Positions 53,184-63,185 of a DNA stretch of 64,000 nt are shown here, piece after piece. This DNA comes from Saprospiraceae bacterium (GTDB lineage Bacteria > Bacteroidota > Bacteroidia > Chitinophagales > Saprospiraceae): the NCBI GenBank assembly GCA_028280415.1, contig JANQLV010000030.1:42128-106127 (forward strand). The letters run 5' to 3'. The notes below the pieces were generated by a model. That model searched no databases. It saw only the letters and a program-made list of their open reading frames with translations, and was not told the origin of the DNA. Made by a program: the position numbers and the translations under genes. Position 1 is the first letter of the stretch; each line of letters begins with the position of its first letter.

Positions 53184-53485
53184 AAGTTTTAGTTTTTCGC
53201 TTTTACAAGAAGGTTCTCTGTTTTATAACAGACGGTTTGATAAAAATACCCAAAACCTACAATAAAGATAAGACAGATTTACAATTTTCAAAGCCTGAAT
53301 CAGCCAGGCAAAAAACCCGTTTATTCCTTACAGGTATTAATTTTATTCTTGTGGAAAACTATCCTTCTTTGTCAACTATATATAAGACAGAATTTCATTA
53401 ACTTTATGCTTTGACAAGAGAAAACTATCCTATTAAAAGGAGATCGATAATAGGCCCTGTTTCACGGGGACAATAACCGTAAAAA
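53184..53485. other. Divergent intergenic region before dnaE
   Basis: AT-rich, with no convincing ORF, RNA or repeat; presumably holds the dnaE promoter. Confidence 0.4.
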
Positions 53486-56400
53486 ATGCCAGAATACGTA
53501 CACCTCCACTGCCATACGCAATATTCGCTATTGGATGGAGCTTCTGATATTGCTACGATGATGGATAAGGCTGTTGCAGACGGTCAGAAGGGAGTAGCAC
53601 TAACCGATCATGGTAATATGTTTGGTGCTTTTAAGTTCGTAGCAGAAGCAAATAAAAGAAATATAAAACCTATTGTAGGTTGTGAATTTTACCTGGTCGA
53701 AGATCGTCATAAAAAGGCCTTCTCCAAGGCAAGAGGTGAATCGGATGTCCGCTATCACCAACTCATGCTCGCCAAGAATCAAACCGGCTATAAAAACCTT
53801 TCTAAGCTCTGTTCATTAGGTTTTATAGAAGGAAAATACTCCAAATTTCCCCGTATCGATAAAGAGTTGATCGAAAAATATCATGAAGGCATTATTGCGA
53901 CCAGTTGTTGTATCGGTGCAGAAATCCCGCAAGCCATTTTGCAGGGCAAGCTCGATAAAGCGGAAGAACTTCTGAAATGGTGGCTCAATATCTTTGGAGA
54001 GGATTATTATATTGAATTGCAAAGACATCGCGGGCTTGAAAACATTGATGGTCTTGGACTGAGTCAGGAGGATGTCAACCAGGAGCTGATCAAGCTCGCC
54101 CGCAAACATAATGTAAAGATCATTGCAACGAACGATTCGCATTATGTGGAAGAAGAAGACTGGGCCCCGCACGATATTCTTTTGTGTATCAATACGGCCA
54201 GCGTTATTGAAGAACAAAACCGGTTTAAATTTCCGAGTTCGGATTTTTACTTTAAGTCTCAACAGGAAATGAATCAATTGTTCAGTGATATTCCTGAATC
54301 GGTTGATACGACTATGGAGATTTTCAGTAAAATCGAAAACCTCGAACTGGCCAGAGATGTACTGCTTCCCGCATTCCCCTTGCCTCCCCAGTACAACACA
54401 CAGGATGAATACCTCCGTGGAATAACTTTCGAAGGAGCAAAACGCAGATACGGTACCATCACTCCGGAGATTGAGGAAAGACTAAACTTTGAACTGGAAG
54501 TCATCAAACAATCCGGTTATCCCGGTTACTTCCTTATCGTTCAGGATTTTACGAATACTGCCCGCAAGATGGGGGTTTCCGTTGGTCCGGGTCGGGGATC
54601 GGCAGCAGGATCAGCCGTTGCTTACTGTATCGGTATCACCAATGTTGACCCGATCAAGTACGATCTGCTTTTTGAGCGTTTCCTGAATCCGGAAAGAATC
54701 TCCATGCCCGATATTGATATTGATTTTGACGATGTCGGAAGAGCCAAAGTAATTGATTATGTAATTAAAAAATACGGTCGCAATCAGGTTGCGCAAATTA
54801 TTACTTACGGTTCGATGGCTGCCAAATCCTCTATTCGGGATGTCGGAAGAGTACTGGATGTACCGCTTCCCGATGTAGATCGAATTGCCAAGACCTTTCC
54901 CACACATCTTTCCGCATCTCTTGGAAAAGTGCTGGCCGCCAAAGATATTGATCCCAAGCTGAAAGACAAGATGAACTCCGAGGATATCGAGATGGCTTAT
55001 AATTTCCGCAAATTAGCCGAAGGCGATGATATTATTGCCAAAACGATCAAAACGGCCAAAAAACTGGAAGGTTCTATCCGGAATACAGGGATACACGCCT
55101 GTGGCGTCGTGATAACACCAGGTGATATCACAGATTATGTACCAGTGACCGTCGCCAAAGACTCTGACCTTTTAGTAACTCAGTTTGACAACAGTGTAGC
55201 CGAAGACGCCGGATTATTGAAAATGGATTTCCTCGGTCTGAAAACCCTGACCATTATCAAGGATGCTTGTGCCATGGTTGAGCAAACTAAAGGCACCCTT
55301 ATTGATCCGGAGGAAATCCCGCTCGATGATGAGGAAACCTATAAACTGTTTCAAAAAGGGGAAACCATCGGTATTTTCCAATACGAGTCCTCCGGAATGC
55401 AGAAATATATGCGCGAACTGATCCCTAACAAATTCGAAGATCTTATCGCCATGAACGCATTGTATCGTCCGGGGCCATTGGCTTATATTCCTAACTTTGT
55501 AGCCAGAAAGCACGGTCGGGAACAAATCACTTATGATCTTCCCGCCATGGAAGAATACCTTGCGGAAACCTATGGTATTACGGTCTATCAGGAGCAGGTA
55601 ATGTTGCTTTCGCAAAAACTGGGCGGTTTTACCAAAGGTCAGGCAGATGCTTTGCGCAAAGGAATGGGGAAAAAGAAAAAAGCAATCATTGATGCGCTGT
55701 ATCCAAAATTTATCGAAGGCTGTGAAAAAAATGGCCATCCTAAAGAGATTGTAGATAAGATTTGGAAAGACTGGGAAGCCTTTGCTTCTTATGCTTTTAA
55801 TAAATCGCACTCCACCTGTTATGCTTTCGTAGCATTCCAAACGGCTTATCTCAAGGCACATCATCCCGCAGAGTTTATGGCCTCGGTATTAACGCATAAT
55901 AAAAGCGATATTTCAAAATTGACATTCTTCCTCAGAGAATGTAAGCGAATGCATGTAGAGGTACTTGGACCCGATATCAACGAGAGTCAGTCCGATTTCT
56001 CTGTAAACAAACAGGGACAAATTCGTTTTGGGCTTTCCGCATTGAAAGGTGTAGGAGAAGGCCCCGTTGAAGCGATTCTAGATGCCCGGGAAAAAGGAGG
56101 CTCTTTTAAAAACGTATTTGACCTGGTCAGAAGGCTGGATCTTCGTTCCGTGAATAAGCGTTGTATGGAAAGTTTGGTGCTGGGTGGAGCGCTTGATCTT
56201 TTTGAGGAAACACCCCGTTCTGTTTTTTATGCCCCTTCTGAAAAATACGATACTTTCCTGGAGCATTTACTACGCTATGGCAATGCTTACCAAAATCAAA
56301 AGGCACAAAGCGTTAATTCTCTTTTTGGTGACTCGGAAGACGTGATGATTCCCGAGCCTAAACTGCCCAAAGCGCCACATTGGAGTTTGATCGAAAAGCT

Positions 56401-57016
56401 TACTCGCGAAAAGGAAGTAACCGGAATTTATATCAGTGGCCATCCGCTTGATGATTATCGGATCGAGGTACAAAACTTTACCACTTGCTCTCTGGACAAG
56501 ATTCAGAATTTCAAAGGACAAAATGTAAACGTTGCCGGTATTATTACATCTGCACAGCATAGAATAAATAAAAAAGGAAATGGCTGGGGTTTATTTACCC
56601 TCCAGGATTATAATTCTTCTATCGAGTTTCCGCTCTTTTCTGAAGATTACCAAAAATTCAAACATTTATTGGAAGCGGGTGCAGTGCTGTATATCAAGGG
56701 TTCTATGCAGAAACGCTGGAACAGCGAAGAGTTTCAATTAAAGCTCAAAGAAGTCAGACAGCTCGATAGTATTGGTTCGGAAATGACAGAGTCCATTACG
56801 CTTAAATTACCTTTGGAGACTATTACCACAGATTTGATTAATGATATTGACAATCTTTGTAATACCCATAAGGGCAAACATAAGTTAAAAATGGTTTTCA
56901 TCGATAAAGCCAATAAACTTTCTTTGGATCTGATAGCTCCGAATACAGGCGTTAATGCCGATAGTGATTTTATTGGTGAACTGGAAAGAATCGGTGTTCG
57001 TTATAAAGTAAACTAA
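53486..57016 (+). CDS. dnaE: DNA polymerase III alpha subunit
   Basis: A 1176-residue replicative polymerase, full length for the family. The PHP domain opens with HLHCHTQYSLLDGASD. The polymerase palm carries the catalytic Asp triplet in MPDIDIDF, with VGPGRGSAAGSAVAYCIGI just before. Finger and helix-hairpin-helix regions follow, and an OB-fold (VAGIITSAQHRINKKGNGWG) lies near residue 1020. It adds nucleotides at the replication fork as part of the holoenzyme. No odd residue or frameshift is visible. It appears to be monocistronic. Confidence 0.98.
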   Translation: MPEYVHLHCHTQYSLLDGASDIATMMDKAVADGQKGVALTDHGNMFGAFKFVAEANKRNIKPIVGCEFYLVEDRHKKAFSKARGESDVRYHQLMLAKNQTGYKNLSKLCSLGFIEGKYSKFPRIDKELIEKYHEGIIATSCCIGAEIPQAILQGKLDKAEELLKWWLNIFGEDYYIELQRHRGLENIDGLGLSQEDVNQELIKLARKHNVKIIATNDSHYVEEEDWAPHDILLCINTASVIEEQNRFKFPSSDFYFKSQQEMNQLFSDIPESVDTTMEIFSKIENLELARDVLLPAFPLPPQYNTQDEYLRGITFEGAKRRYGTITPEIEERLNFELEVIKQSGYPGYFLIVQDFTNTARKMGVSVGPGRGSAAGSAVAYCIGITNVDPIKYDLLFERFLNPERISMPDIDIDFDDVGRAKVIDYVIKKYGRNQVAQIITYGSMAAKSSIRDVGRVLDVPLPDVDRIAKTFPTHLSASLGKVLAAKDIDPKLKDKMNSEDIEMAYNFRKLAEGDDIIAKTIKTAKKLEGSIRNTGIHACGVVITPGDITDYVPVTVAKDSDLLVTQFDNSVAEDAGLLKMDFLGLKTLTIIKDACAMVEQTKGTLIDPEEIPLDDEETYKLFQKGETIGIFQYESSGMQKYMRELIPNKFEDLIAMNALYRPGPLAYIPNFVARKHGREQITYDLPAMEEYLAETYGITVYQEQVMLLSQKLGGFTKGQADALRKGMGKKKKAIIDALYPKFIEGCEKNGHPKEIVDKIWKDWEAFASYAFNKSHSTCYAFVAFQTAYLKAHHPAEFMASVLTHNKSDISKLTFFLRECKRMHVEVLGPDINESQSDFSVNKQGQIRFGLSALKGVGEGPVEAILDAREKGGSFKNVFDLVRRLDLRSVNKRCMESLVLGGALDLFEETPRSVFYAPSEKYDTFLEHLLRYGNAYQNQKAQSVNSLFGDSEDVMIPEPKLPKAPHWSLIEKLTREKEVTGIYISGHPLDDYRIEVQNFTTCSLDKIQNFKGQNVNVAGIITSAQHRINKKGNGWGLFTLQDYNSSIEFPLFSEDYQKFKHLLEAGAVLYIKGSMQKRWNSEEFQLKLKEVRQLDSIGSEMTESITLKLPLETITTDLINDIDNLCNTHKGKHKLKMVFIDKANKLSLDLIAPNTGVNADSDFIGELERIGVRYKVN

Positions 57017-57092
57017 TTGCTTTACAGCTATAATCTCAAACTATTGAATTCCAGGCATAACAATCAGCTTCGGAATCCGGAATTTAACCCAA

Positions 57093-57638
57093 GTGTTGCT
57101 ATTCAAAAAAAAGTACTTCATTCTTTTGCTGCTCTGTTGTCAATGGAGTATTGCTCAGTCGCAATTGCTGCCGGATAGCGGTTTTAAAATTGGTGCGGGC
57201 ATAGCTGGTTATACTCAGGAGAAGGCCACAGCCCCTAGCATCATGATGGCTTTCAACAAAGATTTCTTTCCAAATACGCAAATAGAGATCAATGTCAATT
57301 GGATCACTCCTGTTGATGTAAGCAATGAAGAAGAAACCCGGGATTTGCAAAGTTTTCTATTTGGTATGAATCTGCTTTTCAAAGTGTTAGAAGATCGCAA
57401 GCAGGCTTTTAATGCCGGACTAGGTTTTACCGCCGGCTTCTACGATACCGACTGGACAATTCTGGCTACAGAAGAACAAGGCAATACCACTGAATTCGTT
57501 CCCGGATTCTCTGCTATTGTTGAATACGATTTTATCTTGCCCAGTTATTGGTTCTTTGGCCTTCGGGCAAGTATTTCCAGGTTTGATGCGGATAAGACTA
57601 GTTGGTTTCTGGGTGGAACCCTGGGATACCGTTTTTAA
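57093..57638 (+). CDS. Small outer-membrane beta-barrel protein
   Basis: A 181-residue exported protein starting at a GTG (57093). The signal peptide ends at IAQSQ. Alternating strands (GFKIGAGIAGYTQ, FPNTQIEINVNWI, SFLFGMNLLFKVL) and a C-terminal aromatic residue (TLGYRF) are typical of an eight-stranded barrel. No named family recognised. It lies between dnaE and the GT2 gene with gaps under 85 nt. Confidence 0.65.
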   Translation: MLLFKKKYFILLLLCCQWSIAQSQLLPDSGFKIGAGIAGYTQEKATAPSIMMAFNKDFFPNTQIEINVNWITPVDVSNEEETRDLQSFLFGMNLLFKVLEDRKQAFNAGLGFTAGFYDTDWTILATEEQGNTTEFVPGFSAIVEYDFILPSYWFFGLRASISRFDADKTSWFLGGTLGYRF

Positions 57639-57718
57639 TTCCAATTCATTCGGTATTCAAAATTCGTTCATTACCTTTACAAGGTTTATTTTTCAAAAAG
57701 ATTCAGGAAGAATACAAG

Positions 57719-58672
57719 ATGAGACTATCCGGATTTACAATGGTCAAAAATGCGACGAAGCTCTACTATCCTATTCGGGAAGCAATCCTTTCGATTCTGC
57801 CAATTGTAGATGAGTTTGTGGTGGCACTAGGTGATTGCGATCCGGATGATCGAACCCGTGAAGCCATAGAGAGTATTCGATCTGATAAAATTAAAATCAT
57901 TGACACTGTCTGGGATTTAAAGACTTATCCCAATGGAACAGAAAATGCTCATCAAACGAATATCGCTAAAAACCATTGCTCGGGAGACTGGCTTTTTTAT
58001 CTACAGGCTGATGAAGTGATCCACGAGAAATATTTACCGATCATAAAAAACTATTGTGAAGAGCTAGTGGATGATCAGGAAGTTGAAGGCTTACTCTTTA
58101 ACTATATCCACTTTTGGGGAGATTATGAGCATCATCAAAATGGACATGGCTGGTATAAAAATGAGATACGCATTATTCGCAAGCATCCTGATATTCACTC
58201 CTGGGAATCCGCACAATCCTTTCGCCGTATTCCTGATTTTGATGGAAAAAATTATCGCCAGCAGGAAGGTACTTTCAAATTAAAGGTCGTTAAGATTCCC
58301 GCATATGTGTATCACTACGGCTGGGTACGCCCTCCCCATCTAATGCAAAACAAAAAGAAAGCACTGGATACCATTCATAAAGGGAAGGAAAAAGTAGCGG
58401 ATTTATACAAAAATCAAAAAGACTATTTTGATTACGGCCCTTTGGGGAATTGTGCTGTTTTCAAAGGCACACATCCGGAGGTGATGAAAGACTTTATAAA
58501 AAAATTCGACTGGGCCGATCAACTCAATTTTTCCAAAAAAGAAATCCACCCCAATCGCAAAAAACAGAAACACGAAAAACTCAAATACCGGCTATTGACC
58601 TGGCTGGAACAGAAACTGCTTGGAGGAAGAGAAATCGGAGGCTTTAAAAATTATGTTTTGATAAAAAGGTGA
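57719..58672 (+). CDS. Glycosyltransferase family 2 protein
   Basis: A 317-residue cytoplasmic glycosyltransferase. The start at 57719 (MRLSGFTMVKNATKLYYP) matches GT2-like proteins; the ORF extends upstream to 57602, but that part overlaps the end of the barrel gene. A GT-A type fold is suggested by FVVALGDCDPDDRT and the DXD-like AQADEVIHEKYLP (read QADE). The C-terminal part has HYGWVRPPHLMQNKKKALD. Likely acts in cell-surface glycan synthesis; acceptor and donor unknown. Confidence 0.8.
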   Translation: MRLSGFTMVKNATKLYYPIREAILSILPIVDEFVVALGDCDPDDRTREAIESIRSDKIKIIDTVWDLKTYPNGTENAHQTNIAKNHCSGDWLFYLQADEVIHEKYLPIIKNYCEELVDDQEVEGLLFNYIHFWGDYEHHQNGHGWYKNEIRIIRKHPDIHSWESAQSFRRIPDFDGKNYRQQEGTFKLKVVKIPAYVYHYGWVRPPHLMQNKKKALDTIHKGKEKVADLYKNQKDYFDYGPLGNCAVFKGTHPEVMKDFIKKFDWADQLNFSKKEIHPNRKKQKHEKLKYRLLTWLEQKLLGGREIGGFKNYVLIKR

Positions 58673-58720
58673 TTCTTTTAAAAACACTCCAAGCCATTTT
58701 TCTTTTTATAAGATTTTCTA

Positions 58721-59278
58721 CTACTGACAATTCTCAAAACTTTCCAGGGTAGGTTCAAATCCACCATTTCCATCATGTTGTGCAGAAAATGCGCAATGCT
58801 TTTCAAACTCGACACAAGGGAACGGATTAACATAAGGTCGAACACAAACAGAACCTTCGAAATCAAATAGTTCACCCGCTACATTTTCAACTTCAAGTGT
58901 ATACTGATAAACCGCTTCGACAATCGTCCCGTCATTTAGCTCACCGTCCCAACCAAAGATAGGGTCATTGGCCTGAAAATTATAGGCATCGTAAATCATC
59001 GTATTATTCTCGTCGAAAATCTTAAAAGATTTTATTTCTTTTACACCAGTCCCTCCATGCGGATAGAATAAATCATTAACCCCATTTGCATTCGGAGTAA
59101 AAGCATTAGGCACAAAGATATTGGCTCCCCCCGCGCAGGCTTCTAAATGTGGAATTTCACAGCAACTGATTACATTATCAGGATTTCCATCACCACTACT
59201 ATCATCATCATCCCCGCAGGAGTACAAGAAAAAAGAACATACAAAAAGGAGCAGGAAGCGTATATTGTTTAGTTTCAT
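58721..59278 (-). CDS. Lipoprotein containing a CHU_C (gliding-associated C-terminal) domain
   Basis: A 185-residue lipoprotein: lipobox FLYSC, then an acidic GDDDDSSGDGN linker. The CHU_C/T9SS type B motif is clear (FVPNAFTPNANGVNDLFYP, IKSFKIFDENNTMIYDAYN, IFGWDGELNDG), but about 35 residues continue past it, including CVEFEKHC. Type B domains are normally at the extreme C-terminus, so this protein probably uses the domain without being T9SS cargo, or has an extension. It lies downstream of the 59326 gene on the same strand. Confidence 0.75.
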   Translation of the reverse strand: MKLNNIRFLLLFVCSFFLYSCGDDDDSSGDGNPDNVISCCEIPHLEACAGGANIFVPNAFTPNANGVNDLFYPHGGTGVKEIKSFKIFDENNTMIYDAYNFQANDPIFGWDGELNDGTIVEAVYQYTLEVENVAGELFDFEGSVCVRPYVNPFPCVEFEKHCAFSAQHDGNGGFEPTLESFENCQ

Positions 59279-59325
59279 TTTTTAATTTTTTGGACATAGA
59301 ATTCGCAGTGTCTTAGGCAGAGTAC

Positions 59326-59958
59326 TTACTGTTTTTCGAAGGAGATACTTTTTTCAGTCGGGTAGAATTTTCCAACCAGATTATACGTACCGGATGGGAT
59401 ATCAGAAAAATCAACGGAAACCGTGCGTTCTCCGGCTTTTAACCAACCTTCCCAAACCTGGGTTTGTATACCTTCATCTTCATTTACGACCTCCAGCCGT
59501 ACAAATTGAGTCCGGGCAATTTCAAGTGTTACATCCGACAGATCATTTACTTGCGCCGGATTTAGCGCTGCCACTTCATTCTCGCTAAAAAGCGGTTCAC
59601 AAGATTTTAAAAATATGCATAGCTCATCAGTTGCCATACAGCCATCTATGGACTCAACAGTAAAAGTGTAACAGACATCACTCAGTGCTTGGATAGTGTA
59701 CTCATAGCAGGGAGTACTGTTGTCAAGGCAGGAAATGGTATTATCATTCGGCGATACGGATATATTCACAATTTCATTGGCTGGGCAGTTCGTCTGAAGC
59801 GCCACATCTACACTTTCACCAAGCTGAACTTGTATATCTTCCCCCATATCCACAAGGCAATTGAATATTGCATTAGCAGAAGAAGCACTGTTCTTAAAAT
59901 CCGGAAAAAAGCTGCTGAAAAGTACGATACTCGCAAAAAGGATGTTTAATAATTTCAT
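59326..59958 (-). CDS. Secreted protein with a CHU-type PKD-like domain
   Basis: A 210-residue exported protein (signal peptide MKLLNILFASIVLFSSFFP). The central region has the SCLDNSTPCYEYTIQALS and FTVESIDGCMATDELCIF pattern that in gliding-associated proteins forms the repeated adhesion-like domain before the CHU_C tail. The C-terminal 70 residues form a beta-sandwich-like segment ending in YNLVGKFYPTEKSISFEKQ, not a classical type A or B signal. It is upstream of the CHU_C lipoprotein, 47 nt away, likely one operon. Confidence 0.65.
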   Translation of the reverse strand: MKLLNILFASIVLFSSFFPDFKNSASSANAIFNCLVDMGEDIQVQLGESVDVALQTNCPANEIVNISVSPNDNTISCLDNSTPCYEYTIQALSDVCYTFTVESIDGCMATDELCIFLKSCEPLFSENEVAALNPAQVNDLSDVTLEIARTQFVRLEVVNEDEGIQTQVWEGWLKAGERTVSVDFSDIPSGTYNLVGKFYPTEKSISFEKQ

Positions 59959-60205
59959 AGCTACAGTATTTGGACCTAAATATAGTATTTTTTTCGTTTT
60001 TCAATTTTTGATCGCTATGTTCATCCTTTGTTATTTGTCGTTCGACACTCCAAAGCAGGATTTTAATCTTTAAACCTTTGATTTATTGGCTCCGTTTTTA
60101 AGAAAGGAGATATCTTTAAATATAATTAGCAGGTTGGGTTAATCAGATTACAGACAGGAAATCTCTGATCACCTGACACGACACCTTGAATGGAAATCTT
60201 GTAGC

Positions 60206-60736
60206 ATGGAAAAAAATTTACTCTTTCTTGTTTTTGTATGTTTCTTTTTTGCTTGCGTTTCACCCGCAGCTCAGCAGGAAAAAGCAAATAAAAATACAGC
60301 GCCTGATTTGCGAATTATCGATTCCTACAGCGAATTAGTACCGCTTTTACAGCAACAAAATGATACAACTTATGTTATTAACTTTTGGGCGACCTGGTGT
60401 AAGCCCTGTGTTAAAGAATTACCATATTTCGAACAATTACACAATACTTATCTTGAAAATAAAGTTAATGTAGTGCTCATCAGCCTCGACTTTCCGGATC
60501 AGATTGAGCAGAAGTTAATTCCATTCATAAAGGACCGGCAGCTGAAATCTACATTGATCGCTTTTACAGACAGCGATATGAATAGCTGGATTCCCAGAAT
60601 ATCAAAAGACTGGTCGGGTGCAATCCCCGCTACTTTGGTTTATAAAAACTCAAAACGTGCTTTTTATGAACAATCTTTCGAATCGTTCGAAGAACTAAAT
60701 AATATTATTAAATCATTTACAACATTAGAACAATGA
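60206..60736 (+). CDS. TlpA-like thioredoxin-fold lipoprotein
   Basis: A 176-residue lipoprotein (lipobox FFACV) with a thioredoxin fold. The redox motif is FWATWCKPCVKELPYFEQLH, typical of TlpA/ResA periplasmic thiol-disulfide oxidoreductases. It lacks a trans-acting DsbD-like partner nearby. It overlaps the start of the next gene by 4 nt (ATGA), a sign of translational coupling. The two probably work together on periplasmic disulfides or peroxide. Confidence 0.85.
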   Translation: MEKNLLFLVFVCFFFACVSPAAQQEKANKNTAPDLRIIDSYSELVPLLQQQNDTTYVINFWATWCKPCVKELPYFEQLHNTYLENKVNVVLISLDFPDQIEQKLIPFIKDRQLKSTLIAFTDSDMNSWIPRISKDWSGAIPATLVYKNSKRAFYEQSFESFEELNNIIKSFTTLEQ

Positions 60737-61428
60737 AAAAAGTAACCCTCCTGATGGCTTTGGCAATATGTATTTTTACAGCTTGTCAGAATGATTCCAC
60801 CAGTACCGAAACTGATCAGGCAGCAGTCAATGTTTCCCCTTCTGCCCAGGAAAATGAGTCGGAAGCAAAAGCCCAAACCGTCGCTATCAAAACGACTGGT
60901 TATAAAATCGGCGATGTAGCGGAAGATTTTAGCCTCCAAAATGTAGATGGCAAAATGGTATCTATGGCAGATTATAAAGATGCAAAAGGATTCATTATCA
61001 CTTTTACGTGTAATGCCTGCCCTTATGCCGTTAAGTACGAAGATCGTATCATTGAGTTGCATGAAAAATATGCTGCCAAAGGTTATCCCTTAATTGCAAT
61101 CAACCCGAATGATCCTGCCGTTCAACCTGCCGATAGTTTTGAGAAAATGATCGTCAGAGCGAAAGAAAAAGGATTTAAGTTTCCTTATATCTTCGACGAG
61201 GGTCAAAAAGTATATCCAAAATTTGGAGCGACTAAAACCCCTCATGTTTTCTTGCTTAATAAAGACCGTGTAGTAGAATATATCGGAGCTATTGACAATA
61301 ATCATAATGATGCTTCGGCAGTAACAGAGAAATATGTTGAAAATGCAATCGCAGCTTTGGAAAAAGGAGAAAAGCCCAAGCCTAATACCACTAAGGCAAT
61401 CGGTTGTTCTGTGAAATGTAAAAAATAA
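60733..61428 (+). CDS. Thioredoxin-family/peroxiredoxin-like lipoprotein
   Basis: A 231-residue lipoprotein (lipobox FTACQ). A variable Ser/Glu-rich linker precedes an AhpC/TSA-type fold: GDVAEDFSLQNVDGKMVSM, then FTCNACPYAVKYEDRI with a CxxC site (CNAC). The later KTPHVFLLNKDRVVEYIGAI is the usual cis-Pro region. The C-terminal KAIGCSVKCKK holds two more cysteines. Coupled to the TlpA-like gene. Likely periplasmic. Confidence 0.82.
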   Translation: MKKVTLLMALAICIFTACQNDSTSTETDQAAVNVSPSAQENESEAKAQTVAIKTTGYKIGDVAEDFSLQNVDGKMVSMADYKDAKGFIITFTCNACPYAVKYEDRIIELHEKYAAKGYPLIAINPNDPAVQPADSFEKMIVRAKEKGFKFPYIFDEGQKVYPKFGATKTPHVFLLNKDRVVEYIGAIDNNHNDASAVTEKYVENAIAALEKGEKPKPNTTKAIGCSVKCKK

Positions 61429-61436
61429 ACGTTCCA

Positions 61437-61493
61437 TTGGCAGTCTTGCAGTCTTCCGTTTTTAATGCGGACTTCATATTGCAGGACTGCCAA
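61437..61493. terminator. Hairpin between convergent genes
   Basis: TTGGCAGTC (61437-61445) pairs with GACTGCCAA (61485-61493), 9 bp perfect, with a 39-nt loop. There is no strong T tract; it may be a bidirectional terminator of the thioredoxin operon and cutC. Confidence 0.5.
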
Positions 61494-61496
61494 CTA

Positions 61497-62246
61497 TTAT
61501 CCCAGCTCCTTCAATAGTCGTTTTATTTCCTCAATCCGCTCTGCATTCGTACACCAATAATCAAATTCAGCATCTTTATTGGCATTTAGCGAAGGGCCTC
61601 CTGAATACTCAAAACCACTTTTAATTGTTTCTTTGGCAGAAAAATGAATTTCCTTTGCTCCGGTATATTCAACAAGCGTTTTCACATTTCCTGCATTGAT
61701 TCCACCACCCGGCATAACAGAAATGCGGCTACCGGCTTTTTCAATAATACTTCTTAAAAAATCTTTTCCTTCTATTGCAGTATTGGCCTGCCCCGAAGTA
61801 AGTATTCTTTCAAAGCCCAGGTCAATAATCTCTTCCATACTTTGTTCCGCATCTCTCACATAATCAAAAGCCCGATGGAAAGTTAGTCCCATCCCCTCCC
61901 CCGCTTCTATCAACGGTTTTAAAGCCTCTATATCAATCTGAGCATTAGCGGTCAAAGCTCCCAGTGCCACCCCATCTGCTCCTTGGATTTTGCAGTTCAA
62001 AATATCTTTCCGCATCACTTCCAGTTCCTCCGAAGAATAACAAAAATCCCCTGGTCTTGGTCGAATAAGTACATAAACTTTAAAATCAAATCGTTTCCTT
62101 AAAGCAAGGCTTAGCTCGATATCCGCAGGTGAAGGCGTCAATCCACCCAGTTCCAGCGCCTGACATAATTCAATCCGATCAACTCCGGTAGCAGCAGCAA
62201 TTTTCGCAGAGCTAAAAGAATTAGTACATATCTCTATTTGCATCAA
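61497..62246 (-). CDS. cutC: Copper homeostasis protein CutC family
   Basis: A 249-residue TIM-barrel protein, the usual length of CutC. Family features: the opening IEICTNSFSSAKIAAATGVD, ELCQALELGGLTPS, VLIRPRPGDFCYSSEELE, LTFHRAFDYVRD, ILTSGQANTAIEG and VMPGGGINAGN. Cytoplasmic. The role in copper tolerance was proposed for E. coli; the biochemistry of bacterial homologues is unsettled. Monocistronic and convergent to the thioredoxin genes. Confidence 0.92.
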   Translation of the reverse strand: MMQIEICTNSFSSAKIAAATGVDRIELCQALELGGLTPSPADIELSLALRKRFDFKVYVLIRPRPGDFCYSSEELEVMRKDILNCKIQGADGVALGALTANAQIDIEALKPLIEAGEGMGLTFHRAFDYVRDAEQSMEEIIDLGFERILTSGQANTAIEGKDFLRSIIEKAGSRISVMPGGGINAGNVKTLVEYTGAKEIHFSAKETIKSGFEYSGGPSLNANKDAEFDYWCTNAERIEEIKRLLKELG

Positions 62247-62347
62247 AAAATCTTTTAATTTTACGCTCGAAAAGCAAGAGGCTGACTATTTTCTCATACC
62301 TGTGCCTAAAGCCTCTTAGGGTTCTCAAATTAACAAAAACATTTATC

Positions 62348-62827
62348 ATGAGAGTATTGAGTTTTCTTTTATTGATTAGTTTAATGATATCCGCTTGTAC
62401 GAGTGATCCTGCGTCCTCACTGAAAGAACTGGATCTGATGAGTTATGGAATACCTTTAAAGATTATGGCTCCTGATAGTGCCGACATCAAAAAAGAAGAT
62501 ATGATTGTACAAAAAGGAGTGTCGATCAAAAAGGGAGAAGACTATGATGTACAAATCTGGACATCTGAAGCAAGTTCAATTGATGTTGCAACGGCTAAAG
62601 CTAATAAATTAGCAGATGTAAAAAGTAGTCGTATTTTTTCAAAGATTATTAAAGAAGATAATAATGGATTTATTTTCGAAAACCAAATTGACTCCACCAC
62701 CCTGTACTATGGTTTTTATCATATCGTAATTCAGGGAGACAATGAATACGTTTTTCAGAATGGCTTGCGGGGAAATTTTACCAGAGAACAAGCTGAGAAG
62801 ATGTACGAAGCTATTAAACAGAAATAA
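62348..62827 (+). CDS. Small lipoprotein of unknown function
   Basis: A 159-residue lipoprotein; the signal peptide ends in the lipobox MISACT. The mature part alternates strands and helices (YDVQIWTSEASSIDVATAKA, GFIFENQIDSTTLYYGFYH) and is rich in Lys. No named family. It is divergent from cutC and has its own strong terminator. Confidence 0.7.
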   Translation: MRVLSFLLLISLMISACTSDPASSLKELDLMSYGIPLKIMAPDSADIKKEDMIVQKGVSIKKGEDYDVQIWTSEASSIDVATAKANKLADVKSSRIFSKIIKEDNNGFIFENQIDSTTLYYGFYHIVIQGDNEYVFQNGLRGNFTREQAEKMYEAIKQK

Positions 62828-62846
62828 TTAAAATAGTTTTCTACGC

Positions 62847-62885
62847 AAAAAGCCATGATGTCTTGATATCATGGCTTTTTGATTT
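62847..62885 (+). terminator. Rho-independent terminator
   Basis: AAAAAGCCATGAT (62847-62859) pairs with ATCATGGCTTTTT (62868-62880), followed by GATTTT. The rest of the gap up to the sodA terminator (62886-63131) holds no gene I can support. Confidence 0.9.
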
Positions 62886-63131
62886 TCGGTACTATGCTTC
62901 GTGATGTACCAGCTCGTAACTAAAGAATCCGAGGATTAATAGCAATATGCAAAAAATGATCATGGGTGAGGGGTTTTAGGAGTAAACAAATCGGTCTAAC
63001 AAAATCTATAACGCAATCCATTCGAAATTAGTTGCATGCATTTCTAATATATTAAAAAATCGTCTGTATTAAGGCTGTTTTAGGAAGATTTTGAGATATC
63101 CTATTTTAAATATTATACAATTCCTGGGTAC

Positions 63132-63160
63132 AAAAAAAGCCTCGCTGAATCAACGAGGCT
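63132..63160 (-). terminator. Rho-independent terminator of sodA
   Basis: On the minus strand AGCCTCG (63160-63154) pairs with CGAGGCT, followed by a run of seven T (63138-63132). Confidence 0.9.
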
Positions 63161-63185
63161 CTTAATATAAAATATCTTAGTCAAA

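Noticed and set aside
53816..54277. Minus-strand ORF of 153 codons within dnaE
   Set aside because: Antisense shadow of a highly conserved gene.
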